From an uncultured Planctomycetales bacterium (GTDB lineage Bacteria; Planctomycetota; Planctomycetia; Isosphaerales; Isosphaeraceae): a DNA stretch of 61,467 bases. Under the pieces are notes generated by a model. The model made no database searches and was not told the DNA's origin. It saw only the letters and a list, made by a program, of their open reading frames with translations. Location: NCBI GenBank assembly GCA_903926465.1, contig CAIYJE010000094.1, positions 1 to 61,467 of the forward strand, in the 5' to 3' direction. Shown piece after piece: positions 35,279-43,796 of this stretch. Numbering within the stretch: the first letter of the stretch is position 1; the number at the start of each line of letters is the position of its first letter. A program made the translations under genes and the position numbers.

Positions 35279-35814
35279 TTGGTGTCTAGCGGGCGGGCGA
35301 ACTGGCGAAAGCTGGCGCTCAACTTATCGGCAAGCAGTTCGGGCTCGGGAAAGAGCCCGGCCGGTCCACGCCTGATCGCGTAGGCGAACACCCCCTGCTC
35401 CAGATTCACCTTGAAGAGTCCCAGTGGAATCGTTCGTTGCCTGGCCACCGGTAGCAGGGTTCGTTCCAGGATGTCGGTCTCGTCTGGTTCAAGCCGGTCG
35501 TTGCAGAGAATCACAACGGTCAGGGCAATGCTTGGTCCCTTGCGGATTGGCGCCTGGATGGAAGCCACAAGCGCAAGCCGCTCCCAGAGCGAACGAAGCC
35601 CGGCCTCGGTAAACGCAAGGTCGGCCGGCTGCTGAACCACCATGGTAAGGCTGTGAGCCGACCCCAGCCACGGTACCCAGTTTGTACGCACCTGGCGGGT
35701 CACGATTTGCTCAACCACCAGGGGCGGTTGCTCGAACTCGATCCCCTGCGAGGTCCGGACCCCGAGCGGGTCCAGAGTTTGCTCAATCAGTTCCAGGAGT
35801 TCAGCAATCTGCAT
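35266..35814 (-). CDS. conserved-looking protein of unknown function
   Basis: The 182-residue product starts at ATG 35814. It is soluble, with no signal peptide or membrane helix. It alternates strands and helices: IAELLELIEQTLDPLG, then VEQIVTRQVRTNWVPWLGSAHSLTMVVQ, an Arg/Pro-rich middle, and GLFKVNLEQGVFAYAIRRGPAGLFPEP near the end. I recognise no named family; the layout is that of a small alpha/beta binding protein. It is convergent with opcA. The nearby region 35815-36159 is non-coding, so no partner is suggested. Confidence 0.6.
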   Translation of the reverse strand: MQIAELLELIEQTLDPLGVRTSQGIEFEQPPLVVEQIVTRQVRTNWVPWLGSAHSLTMVVQQPADLAFTEAGLRSLWERLALVASIQAPIRKGPSIALTVVILCNDRLEPDETDILERTLLPVARQRTIPLGLFKVNLEQGVFAYAIRRGPAGLFPEPELLADKLSASFRQFARPLDTNAVL

Positions 35815-36159
35815 GAGGTTTTCTGACGGTCGTCGGATTGCGGTCCAGGCTCATTCCTCTCCGGGAAACCACTAATAGGATAAAGGATACAGCCTCATTC
35901 GGAGTAGGTGGTTTTGGCCACGCGCGTCTGGGGTTTCGTATCCGGGCGCCATCCATTCCGGACAAGGCCAGACGTTCACGCGGCGGCCAAGCCGCAACGG
36001 ACTGCTCTCGCGGCGTCCCATCGTCTTGAGATCGCACTCAGGTCGTGTGAGACTAGGAGTCAGAAGACAACTCAACCAGCCTTCTGGGTGGCTTGAGCCT
36101 GATATCCAGCCATTTTCACGCAGGAACGGCGGAATTCGAATCCGCGTGGAGAGATCCGA
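35815..36159. other. divergent spacer, no gene seen
   Basis: These 345 bases lie between the unknown gene and the DUF6807 gene, which point apart. No frame has protein character and I cannot place a promoter with confidence. Promoters for both genes are expected here. Confidence 0.4.
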
Positions 36160-37401
36160 ATGATGCCACGAGCTGGTCAAATCACTGTGAAAATGATGGT
36201 TGCGTTCATGGGGTGCGTGCTGGCGACGGCGTCTGAGCCCGAGGTGCGCAGGATTCGTGTGGAGGGGGGGGCCAAGCCCGTGGCTCAAATTCCCCTGCTC
36301 AGAGATTTACCGAAGTCTGGCCCAACTCTGGAGCCTGGCCCGTATCGCCTGGTGCCAGACGACGGGGGTGCGGTGCTTACGGCCTCGGTGCAGGCAGACT
36401 CAGACCGCCGCTTGCTTGGGTTTGTGCTGGATGCCCTGGAACCTGGCCAGGTCCGAACCTTTCGGCTAGAGCCGCAGCTGGGCGTTGCCGGCGGCGCTGG
36501 GTTCACGATCTCGGCCCAGGCCGATGGATCTCAGCAGATCCGCTCCAATGGTTCACCGGTAACGGTACTGCATCAGGGGGAGACCAAGCCCTACTTCTGG
36601 CCGGTGATTGGTCCCACGGGTGCTCCATTCACCCGGGCCTACCCCATGGAAGAACATGACGAAGAGGATCGAGATCACCCCCATCAGCGCTCGTTTTGGA
36701 TCACGCATGGCGACGTGAATGGCGTCGATTTTTGGGCCAGCGACCCACTGAACCCCCCCTCGCCGCGGTTCGGCAAGATCAAACAAACTCGCTTCAATTC
36801 CTCGGCGGGTGGAGACTTTGTGCGGCTGAGGACCTCCAATCTCTGGCTGAGCGGAGATGACAAGCCGGTGTGCGACGACGAGCGCGTGTTTACGTTCTGG
36901 CAGTTGCCCGGTGCGCGTATGATTGATATTGAGGTTGTGTTGCGGGCAAGCTGGGGGCCGGTTGTGTTTGGCGATACCAAAGAGGGCACGTTCGGGCTGC
37001 GGGTTCCCTCTTCGCTGGATGTCAAGAAAGGTCAAGGGGGCCGAATTCTGAACGCTGAGGGGCTGACCGACCAGGCCGCCTGGGGCAAGCCGTCTCCGTG
37101 GGTTGACTACTCTGGACCGGTGGCCGGAAAGACCATCGGCATTGCGATCTTCGACCATCCGACCAGCTTCCGGCACCCAACCACCTGGCATGTGCGAGAT
37201 TATGGACTCTTTGCGGCGAACCCGTTTGGGTACCATGATTTTGGCGTGAACAAACCGGGCGCGTATACCTTGGCTCCTGGTGAAACGCTGCGATTGCGGT
37301 ATCGCGTGTTGTTGCACGAAGGAGATGCCGCACAGGCCCAGGTGGCTGCGGCCTACCAAGGATTTGCCCAGCCGCCCACGGTGACTCTGTTACCCGATTG
37401 A
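36160..37401 (+). CDS. secreted DUF6807 (PmoA-like) family protein
   Basis: The 413-residue product has an N-terminal hydrophobic segment (KMMVAFMGCVLATA, about 11-24) that looks like a signal peptide. The core carries the family signature YPMEEHDEEDRDHPHQRSF, followed by WITHGDVNGVDFW, and later PWVDYSGPVAGKTIGIAIFD and WHVRDYGLFAANPFG. The His/Asp/Glu cluster in the signature suggests a metal site, but catalysis has not been shown for the family as far as I know; the PmoA label is historical and does not mean methane oxidation. Planctomycetes often have many copies of such genes. A hairpin follows at 37447. Confidence 0.8.
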   Translation: MMPRAGQITVKMMVAFMGCVLATASEPEVRRIRVEGGAKPVAQIPLLRDLPKSGPTLEPGPYRLVPDDGGAVLTASVQADSDRRLLGFVLDALEPGQVRTFRLEPQLGVAGGAGFTISAQADGSQQIRSNGSPVTVLHQGETKPYFWPVIGPTGAPFTRAYPMEEHDEEDRDHPHQRSFWITHGDVNGVDFWASDPLNPPSPRFGKIKQTRFNSSAGGDFVRLRTSNLWLSGDDKPVCDDERVFTFWQLPGARMIDIEVVLRASWGPVVFGDTKEGTFGLRVPSSLDVKKGQGGRILNAEGLTDQAAWGKPSPWVDYSGPVAGKTIGIAIFDHPTSFRHPTTWHVRDYGLFAANPFGYHDFGVNKPGAYTLAPGETLRLRYRVLLHEGDAAQAQVAAAYQGFAQPPTVTLLPD

Positions 37402-37446
37402 GCCGGCTGACCACGGAATACCTGGTCATTCAAAATGGAAACGAAA

Positions 37447-37485
37447 CGAGCCGGGAACTCCACATCAGGGCGGAGTCCCGGCTCG
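37447..37485 (+). terminator. hairpin after the DUF6807 gene
   Basis: CGAGCCGGGAACTCC (37447-37461) pairs with GGAGTCCCGGCTCG (37472-37485) with one unpaired base, around a 10-base loop. It lies 46 bases after the stop codon. There is no T run, but the 14-bp GC-rich stem is strong. The spacer 37402-37808 contains only this and the next hairpin. Confidence 0.6.
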
Positions 37486-37692
37486 CATCAAAACCGGCAG
37501 ATTGACCAGACTCAAGGCCTGCAGGTTTTATCGAGATCCCTCTCGACCCACAGGCGACGCAAGAACCCTCGGGGGGATGCGTCAGGTCAAATCGCCAGGA
37601 ACAGTTTAGGTGAGTGAAATCAAGAGATGAACACGTTATCAGTATTCAGGAGTTTCCTGAATCTGAGGATGTTCCGAACACGATGCAGGAAT

Positions 37693-37729
37693 AAAAAAAA
37701 TGGGAAAGAGATCCGGGAACCCGGTCTCT
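37693..37729 (-). terminator. rho-independent terminator after the cyclo-ligase gene
   Basis: On the minus strand, AGAGACCGGG (reverse of 37720-37729) pairs with the reverse of 37707-37717, with one bulged base. Six bases later a run of eight T follows (plus-strand A at 37693-37700). It is about 80 bases downstream of the stop codon at 37809. Confidence 0.75.
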
Positions 37730-37808
37730 TGGACACGCCACGGCAAGGCTGAAGAGCTTGTGTGCAACGTGCCGGATGAAGAAAGAGCGAGGATAGCGGA
37801 AATCAGCG

Positions 37809-38426
37809 TCAAGTCAAGTCCCGAGTAGTGTTGGAATCTGGAAACATTGGGCCCAAGAGGCCGCCCGGATGCACGATGCCATGAATCGGAATATCGTGCG
37901 ATTCCATGGGAATATGATCATGAAGCTGATTGGTCAGAGCCAGGGCCCAGCGTGGAGTTTTGGCTGGTAGGTGAGGCAGTAATCGGTCATAAAAGCCGCC
38001 ACCGCGACCAAGCCGGCTGCCTTGGCAATCAAAGGCCAGGCCGGGGACAAGCACCCAGTCAATCAGGCTGGGATTGATCACCGGGCAGTGGCCTGCCGGT
38101 TCCGGAATTCCGAGCGGACCGGGTTGAAGATCGGTATCGAGCTGCTGAATTTCTTGAAGCCGCAACTGCCGCTCTTTGCGCAAAATTCGGGGCAGCACCA
38201 CGCGCTGGGAACGGCCCAGGCAAAATTCCAGAAGCGGCCGGGTATCGATTTCTTCCGGGAAGGTACTGACGTACAGCAGTACAGTTGTCGCCTGGGCGAG
38301 GCCTGGAATTTCTGGGAAGCTGGCCTGGATGGCGGCCTCTTGGCGGCTGCGTTCCTGGTCGCTCAGGTTGCGAATCTGTTCCAGGGTGCTTGATCGGAGG
38401 GCCGCTTTGTCTGGGTGGGAGGGCAT
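37809..38426 (-). CDS. 5-formyltetrahydrofolate cyclo-ligase
   Basis: The enzyme uses ATP to turn 5-formyl-THF into 5,10-methenyl-THF, recycling a stored folate. The 205 residues show the family pattern: an N-terminal helical part with basic substrate-site residues, the TVLLYVSTFPEEIDTRPLL strand-helix, and the signature VPGLAFDCQGSRLGRGGGFYDRLLP at about 135-160 (DxxGxRLGxGGGxYDR). I start at the ATG at 38426, because the frame back to 38480 lacks homology. It stands alone on the minus strand, and the spacer 38427-38689 before the UVR-motif gene has no gene. Confidence 0.93.
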   Translation of the reverse strand: MPSHPDKAALRSSTLEQIRNLSDQERSRQEAAIQASFPEIPGLAQATTVLLYVSTFPEEIDTRPLLEFCLGRSQRVVLPRILRKERQLRLQEIQQLDTDLQPGPLGIPEPAGHCPVINPSLIDWVLVPGLAFDCQGSRLGRGGGFYDRLLPHLPAKTPRWALALTNQLHDHIPMESHDIPIHGIVHPGGLLGPMFPDSNTTRDLT

Positions 38427-38689
38427 GAGGTGCGCCTCTTTGGAAGAGCCGGTCAAAGAACACGGCCCACCCTCGCCCACAAGGAGCGAGAGCGGGCCGC
38501 AGCCATCTCCACCGTAATGCCGTCCAGGGTGATTTTTGAGAACCCTACTAGTTAAGTGGGGACCTGTGGTCCGTGGTTGTGGCCAGCGGACGCGACTTTG
38601 GTCCCCGGTGGGTACTCATCGGCTCCGCAAAATGACACCCTTGCGCGAACATGGCAGAGACGGGCCCGGCATGACCGGACGCCTTAATT

Positions 38690-39511
38690 CTATGACCCGG
38701 AGCCAGGTTGATCAAGTTGATCAGCGTGATCTGGGGATTCCGTGGCCGGCTGGACGTCTGAAGTTTCCGTTTCGGGGTGGATCTGAAGCCGGCGCAACTG
38801 GTCTCTGAGCTGCGCGGCATCTTCGTAATCTTCGCGCGCAACTGCCAGTTTGAGTTGCTCTTCCAGCCGATCGGCGGCGTTGGAAGCGGGTACGTCTTCA
38901 ATTTCACGACGCCAGCTTCTGAGAAAACTCAGCTCGCCGCACTCTGCCATCTCTTCTTCGTTTTCTTGCTCTCGAAAAAACCCAAGAATGCTCTCGATCG
39001 CTTCGTCGATGGCCCGCAGGGCTGACCGGGGCCGCCCTTCCTTGAGGGCCTTTTCCCCAAGCGCACGGCCATGCATCATGGTCACGAACGGGGTGTACTG
39101 CTCAAACACCCAGCGGTCGCGGTTCGATTCCACGTGGCTGGCAATAAACCGGAACAGCCTGAGATTTCGCGCGGTATCACGGGCCACACGGTCATATTCG
39201 CCCAGGGCGAACAGGGCCATGTACCGATTGTAGTACTGCACGCCCTCGCGCATCAGTTCAGAGAGCTGATCCGGGGTGAGCTTGCCGGTGCCCTCTGCGC
39301 TGGAATTGCGAGCTTCCAGATGCTCTAGCAGAGACTCGGCCCCTTCGGGGTGAAGGCCATCGGGTCGGCCATCCAGCTCCATCTGAAACAGCCCCAGATC
39401 GAGCCTGATCTGGAGCTTCTCGCGGCCATCTTCGCCAGGAATGAGTCGAGCCTGCATTCGATTGGGCTCGAACTTCCAGCCACTCAGCAGCCGGCTAATA
39501 TCGAGTGTCAC
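38690..39511 (-). CDS. UVR-motif protein, unknown function
   Basis: The 273 residues end in a UvrB/UvrC-type coiled motif, EEQLKLAVAREDYEDAAQLRDQLRRL, described here only by its key pattern: L-A-V-x-x-E-D-Y-E-D-A-A-x-L-R-D. The N-terminal half (LDISRLLSGWKFEPNRMQAR and IRLDLGLFQMELDGRPDG) and the helical middle are shared with an uncharacterised planctomycete group. I choose GTG at 39511 because the conserved part begins there (TLDISRLLSG) and a strong hairpin lies upstream at 39609-39649; the ATG at 39601 is the alternative. There is no nuclease or ATPase domain. A role in nucleotide-excision repair is only a guess from the UVR motif. Confidence 0.65.
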   Translation of the reverse strand: MTLDISRLLSGWKFEPNRMQARLIPGEDGREKLQIRLDLGLFQMELDGRPDGLHPEGAESLLEHLEARNSSAEGTGKLTPDQLSELMREGVQYYNRYMALFALGEYDRVARDTARNLRLFRFIASHVESNRDRWVFEQYTPFVTMMHGRALGEKALKEGRPRSALRAIDEAIESILGFFREQENEEEMAECGELSFLRSWRREIEDVPASNAADRLEEQLKLAVAREDYEDAAQLRDQLRRLQIHPETETSDVQPATESPDHADQLDQPGSGS

Positions 39512-39608
39512 GGCGAGTCTCGTTTGTTCAAAAGGGTTGTCTGCTGGGAAGCCGCGTGCCTTGCTTGCCTGGCGGCAACCGATCGCGTTGCTCAGCACCA
39601 ATTATAAA

Positions 39609-39649
39609 GCCGCAGGCCCGGGTAACGCAGGGGTTACCGGGCCAGCGGC
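39609..39649 (-). terminator. strong hairpin after the DUF4912 gene
   Basis: GGCCCGGGTAAC (39615-39626) pairs with GTTACCGGGCC (39633-39643) with one bulged base, and an outer GCCGC/GCGGC pair (39609-39613, 39645-39649) extends it. On the minus strand a short T-rich stretch follows. It lies about 115 bases after the DUF4912 stop and just before the UVR-motif gene. Confidence 0.65.
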
Positions 39650-39762
39650 TTGGGATTGAGGTCGGATTCGAGGGCCGTCGCACGCCCTGGCAGCGATCGG
39701 ATGATGAGGATTGGGAGAGTCGGCGAATGGCCGGTCACCATCATCCCAGGGCCTGGGGTAGC

Positions 39763-40926
39763 TCAGAGTTCGTTGCCATCATGGATCATCGGTTCGAGTT
39801 CTTTGGTATTCCGCTCAACCGCCAGCACCACGGTCCGTTCTTCAACACCATCTGCGCTGGTGGCCACGGCCGGAATGATCTGGCGGGCATCTGGAAGGCT
39901 AAACCGAACCGAGAACGATCCATCGGCACGCACCGGAACCAGGTCTCCCTGAAGCGTAACCTTGGCCGAGGGCTCCGTGGTTCCGTACACCACCAGTTCT
40001 GCCCCAATCTCGAAGTGGAACTTTCGGCCTATGTGCGGAAAGCCGCCGTTGCCAAAGTTCATGGCCGAGCCGTTGTTCATCGGTCGCTTGAGGCGATCTT
40101 CAAACAGCTCGCGGAGCGCGGAGTGCACGGTGTCATGGTCTGCGGGAGACCCAGACTGGTGCACGATCCGCTCATAGTCTCGCTCAAGATTCAGCCAGTT
40201 CTGGTCCAGCATATCGGTGGCGCCCGCTTTGGGGGTGGTCACCACGTTAGATCGTGCCAGAACGTAGAACTTGCCCCGTTTGGAGAGATAGCCAATATCA
40301 ATCCTGAACGAACGTGGCGGTGCGGAAACATCGATGAACCAGTTGTTGACCCCGCCGTGAATTTCAATGTCGCGGATGTGTCGTTCGCTCGAAGACGTGA
40401 TATCTTCGCTGGTCACGTCCATCACCCGAAGGATGGGATGGGCCGTATGCCACTCCTGCCCCAAGGCGGCCTGGGCCCTGGACAGAGTTGAGCGGCTCAG
40501 CTCCCAATAGGCGTGGAGCCAGAATGGGTCTCGGGCCATAGTGATGATTCGGTCTTTGGCACAGCCATGACTCAACTCGCGTGAGGAACTGGCTCCGGCT
40601 TGAACATGGGCCATGCAGGTGGGCCGTTCCGAGGCGCTGGGCCGGTTCTGGATCGCCCCATGGCTCCGTGATCGTGCCGAAGAGATTTGGGCACGACTCG
40701 CCCGGGCGGTGGAGTTGAGTGCGGGAGATTTCTGAGGCGTAGACTGCAGATTCGCCGAAGCTTTGCAGAGGGGCTCCTGGTCACAGACCATAGTTGCAAC
40801 AGGAGCAGGTGCAAGGGCGCGTATCAACTGATCTTTCCGCATGGCATGCCAACCGACCACTCCGTGATCGCGGGCAATTTTTGCCAGAACTTTCTTGGTG
40901 CAATCTTCGAGTCGTTCCTGTCTCAT
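39763..40926 (-). CDS. DUF4912 protein with a Rho_N/SAP-like N-terminus
   Basis: The 387 residues have two parts. Residues 1-45 resemble the small helical Rho N-terminal/SAP fold (CTKKVLAKIARDHG ... MRKDQLIRAL), a nucleic-acid-binding unit. After a low-complexity linker with Ser and Ala, the C-terminal part (about 125-370) is DUF4912: RDPFWLHAYWELSRSTLSRA and FYVLARSNVVTTPKAG are its usual blocks. The combination suggests a regulator that binds DNA or RNA, but DUF4912 has no established activity that I know of. It precedes the UVR-motif gene on the same strand, with a strong terminator between them. Confidence 0.7.
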   Translation of the reverse strand: MRQERLEDCTKKVLAKIARDHGVVGWHAMRKDQLIRALAPAPVATMVCDQEPLCKASANLQSTPQKSPALNSTARASRAQISSARSRSHGAIQNRPSASERPTCMAHVQAGASSSRELSHGCAKDRIITMARDPFWLHAYWELSRSTLSRAQAALGQEWHTAHPILRVMDVTSEDITSSSERHIRDIEIHGGVNNWFIDVSAPPRSFRIDIGYLSKRGKFYVLARSNVVTTPKAGATDMLDQNWLNLERDYERIVHQSGSPADHDTVHSALRELFEDRLKRPMNNGSAMNFGNGGFPHIGRKFHFEIGAELVVYGTTEPSAKVTLQGDLVPVRADGSFSVRFSLPDARQIIPAVATSADGVEERTVVLAVERNTKELEPMIHDGNEL

Positions 40927-41949
40927 ACCTGGCGACTCCCAAACAATCCGTAAAAGTACGGATCGTGTCTGGTGCTGTGCAGATATCCTCCGTGAATCAG
41001 GCCGATCCGGAACGCTCCCTGCTTTCCGGATAACGCGGAAATAGGCCAGGCGCCGAAACTCACTACCAGATACGAATGTCGGAGCAGAAAGAACCAGGAA
41101 GCCCGCTCCCGTTTAACATACAGGAACACAGCCGTCCGCAAGGCGGGGGCGAACCGAGTACATTAAGGAGGGAGAGGAATGGGCAGAACGCAAAGCTGGT
41201 TCCGCTCGGGCACGACCGGGGCAATTTGTGAGGAAAGCATCTAGCAGACCAACAAATTACCAGATCCAACGACAGCTGTCAAGTGTCAAAATTGCGGGAT
41301 TTCCGGGTTTGGTTAAAGTTTTCGAATCTCGAAAAAATCAGGGTCCCATGAGCCTGGGGTGGCTTCGGGGTGACGGCCGATGGAATCGGTCGATTGGGCA
41401 CTTCCCGCCGAACACCACCGGAATTTGGTGAAACACGCGGGGATGTTCCCGTAAGCTTGGGCAAATGGATTCAAAGTCGTGCGACATTTCACACCTAGCG
41501 GTGGTGTTGAGCAAGAAGTCTGGTCGATTGGGCTTGGTCTGTCAGGGATAGAGGTCAGGCTTTCTGGGTCTTGGGCCAGGGTGAGGTAATAGATCGGAAA
41601 GTTCGGGCGTTTCCCCCCTTGGCTTGGGTGGGCTGCTTCCAGGAATTCCCGGACAGCCCGACCGCGCAACCGCGCCACCGGCCTGGATGATGGAAAAAAG
41701 AAACAGGCGCGGTTGCGTGACAGGAATCGATCGGGTGACTTCGTTGGGCTTGAGTTGGGCGGGTTGGCCCCCCGATCGGCCGACTTCGTGAAAAACTTCC
41801 CAGAGTCGAACCCGAGCATATTGACAGCCCCTAACTGGGATAAGAAAATGTGGACCTGCGTAGTCAAGCTTCGCGATTTTCGCCACGTTTCCCAAACTCT
41901 GGTGTAAACTGGTGGTTGCAGGGGTCGTCGATTGATTGAAGGGTGTCCC
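40927..41949. other. 1-kb spacer upstream of the ATP synthase operon
   Basis: No supported gene lies in these 1,023 bases. The longest minus-strand frames near 41313-42113 are antisense to atpI and have no protein character. A 7-bp hairpin (TCCGGAA 41006-41012 with TTCCGGA 41024-41030) and a promoter-like pair at 41821-41849 are the only signals seen. It is the longest spacer in the right half and could hold a regulatory leader or small RNA. Confidence 0.5.
41821..41849 (+). promoter_or_regulatory. possible sigma70 promoter for the atp operon
   Basis: A perfect -35 TTGACA (41821-41826) is followed after 17 bases by GAAAAT (41844-41849), which matches TATAAT at four positions. It lies about 100 bases before the atpI start. 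Transcript mapping has not been done. Confidence 0.45.
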
Positions 41950-42246
41950 ATGGCGGGATGCTGTGTTCGGGGGGTCGGACTTTTGAACGACCGCACAGAA
42001 TTCAGTCCTCTCTCGGTCGGGTTAACCTGGGCTATCAGGGTCACATCCATTGGGTTGGCGTTCTCGTTGCCGGCCGTTCTTGGGTATGGCTGTGATCGCT
42101 TGCTTGGCACCACTCCGTCATGCGTGCTGGCGGGTGCTTTTTTGGGGTTTGCCGCGGGTATGGCTCAGGTGATGAGCCTTGCACGTAATGTGAGCCCGCC
42201 AAAGCCTCGTTTGCCCGACACTGATTCTGCGAAACTGAAACTTTAA
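41950..42246 (+). CDS. atpI: AtpI/AtpZ-like small protein of the F1Fo ATPase operon
   Basis: The 98-residue product has two hydrophobic helices (AIRVTSIGLAFSLPAVLGYGCD and SCVLAGAFLGFAAGMAQVMSLA) with a short polar loop, as in AtpI/AtpZ proteins that precede atpB and help assemble the c ring or import magnesium ions. I take the ATG at 41950; an in-frame TTG at 41932 is possible. It is the first gene of the atp operon; atpB begins 23 bases after its stop. Confidence 0.75.
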   Translation: MAGCCVRGVGLLNDRTEFSPLSVGLTWAIRVTSIGLAFSLPAVLGYGCDRLLGTTPSCVLAGAFLGFAAGMAQVMSLARNVSPPKPRLPDTDSAKLKL

Positions 42247-42269
42247 CGGGTTTGAAAGGTCACGACCTC

Positions 42270-43154
42270 ATGGCCGAGGACCACGGTCACAATCCACTTG
42301 AGCATGTGATCGACCATGACACCCTTGAGATTCCGGTGGTTGAAGCACCCATTGCTTTACCAGCGATCGCGGGTGTGCAGATTACACGTTTCATGGTCAT
42401 GGAACTGGTAGCGGCCTTGTTGGTGGCGGCTATCCTGATCCCTCTGACCCGGCATGTTTTAGCGAATCGGGTGACCAAGGGTCGTTTTTCGAACTTCTTC
42501 GAAGCGATTCTGTTGTTCATCCGCGATGGTATTGCCCGTCCGGCGATTGACGGTAATTCCGACGATCACGGACATGGTGAGGTGCACGTGGATGATCACG
42601 GTGCCCATGCCGCGGCCGTACATGCTGGCCGGCCATCGGACCGTTTCCTCCCGTTTCTCTGGACGACCTTCTTCTTCGTCCTCTTCTGCAATCTTCTGGG
42701 GATGATTCCCGGTGGTGCCTCGCCCACGGGTAACATTGCCGTCACAGGCACACTGGCTCTGATCACCTTCATTGTGGTGGTTGTGGCTGGTATGCGAACC
42801 TCGGGTTTGGTTGGGTACTGGACAAGTCTGGTTCCCAAGATGGATGTACCTGCCATTCTCAAGCCCTTTCTCTGGGGTTTGATGCTGGTGATTGAGGTGG
42901 CTGGCCTTTTGATCAGGCACGTCGTACTTGCCGTGCGACTTTTTGCCAACATGCTGGCGGGTCACATTGTGATCGCGGTCATCCTGGGATTCATTGCCAT
43001 GGCCACGGGCGCTGCAACCTTTTTGGTCACTCCCGCCAGTTTGGTGGGTGCGGTTGCCATTAGCGTTCTTGAGCTTTTTGTGGCGTTCCTTCAAGCCTAC
43101 ATTTTCACGTTCTTGGCTGCCCTGTTCATCGGGACAGCGCTTCATCCTCACTGA
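42270..43154 (+). CDS. atpB: ATP synthase Fo subunit a
   Basis: Subunit a provides the two half-channels next to the rotating c ring. The 294 residues contain about six helices and the essential Arg in RLFANMLAGH (near 225), with the conserved Gln/His-bearing last helix (VAFLQAYIFTFLAAL) in place. It has a His-rich loop after the first helix, around residues 98-120 (DDHGHGEVHVDDHGAHAAAV), and a further His-rich start (EDHGHNPLEHVIDHD). The ATG at 42270 is preferred to a TTG at 42252. It lies between atpI and atpE, in the standard order. Confidence 0.95.
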   Translation: MAEDHGHNPLEHVIDHDTLEIPVVEAPIALPAIAGVQITRFMVMELVAALLVAAILIPLTRHVLANRVTKGRFSNFFEAILLFIRDGIARPAIDGNSDDHGHGEVHVDDHGAHAAAVHAGRPSDRFLPFLWTTFFFVLFCNLLGMIPGGASPTGNIAVTGTLALITFIVVVVAGMRTSGLVGYWTSLVPKMDVPAILKPFLWGLMLVIEVAGLLIRHVVLAVRLFANMLAGHIVIAVILGFIAMATGAATFLVTPASLVGAVAISVLELFVAFLQAYIFTFLAALFIGTALHPH

Positions 43155-43337
43155 TTCGAAGAGTTCGCGAAGAGCCTTGTTCGTTCGTTGTTGATTCAGC
43201 GTTTGAGAGATCGAAGACGGCCAGGTGTTCATGCATCTGGCGTCGAGGTAGGGCGAACGGCGTTCTGCCGATTTCTCAGTCGCATCCAGCCTCTTACTGG
43301 GGCGTGTTGGTCTACCCGTTCAGGAGTGATCGGTCCG

Positions 43338-43676
43338 ATGAAGTTTCTCAAGATTGCCGCAGTGCTGTTCTCGATCCTGTTCGTTGCCGAGGCTCCTGTT
43401 CTGGCTCAGCAGACAGTTGCCGACCAAGCTCGCGTTTCGAGCGCTGGTGCTTCCAAGGGTGCACTTCAGGACGCGAGGCCGCTGGGCATCGGTCTGGTCA
43501 TCATTGGTGCGGGCATTGGCATTGGCTGGATTGGTCGCTCCGCGGTGGAGTCGATCGCCCGTCAGCCTGAGATGGCGAACAATATTCAGACCACCATGAT
43601 TATTTCCGCGGCTCTGATTGAAGGTATCGCGTTCTTCGCGTTGATCATCTTGATGTTTTTTGTCTCTCCTTACTGA
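43338..43676 (+). CDS. atpE: ATP synthase Fo subunit c with N-terminal signal-like extension
   Basis: The 112-residue product is longer than the usual c subunit of about 80 residues. It starts with a signal-peptide-like segment (MKFLKIAAVLFSILFVAEA) ending in VLAQQ, then about 24 polar residues, then the two-helix hairpin with ARQPE in the loop and Glu95 (LIEGIAF), the ion-binding carboxylate. The first helix lacks the Gln of sodium-type rings and Glu95 is followed by Gly, so proton use is more likely than sodium. AGGAG lies upstream of the ATG at 43338. A 183-base stretch separates it from atpB. Confidence 0.94.
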   Translation: MKFLKIAAVLFSILFVAEAPVLAQQTVADQARVSSAGASKGALQDARPLGIGLVIIGAGIGIGWIGRSAVESIARQPEMANNIQTTMIISAALIEGIAFFALIILMFFVSPY

Positions 43677-43796
43677 TCCAGGTAAGTCGGGGGCAATCCG
43701 ACACCTGGTTGGTTTGCCCCAGCCTGCCCTTCCCTTGGGCTTGCGCCGATCCTTCACCGCAATGGTTTCGTTTCGAACCAGGAGTGAGGCCTTTCC

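Noticed and set aside
41313-42113. 266-residue minus-strand frame
   Set aside because: It is antisense to atpI at one end and covers the operon spacer at the other; its translation is low in hydrophobic pattern and matches no family.
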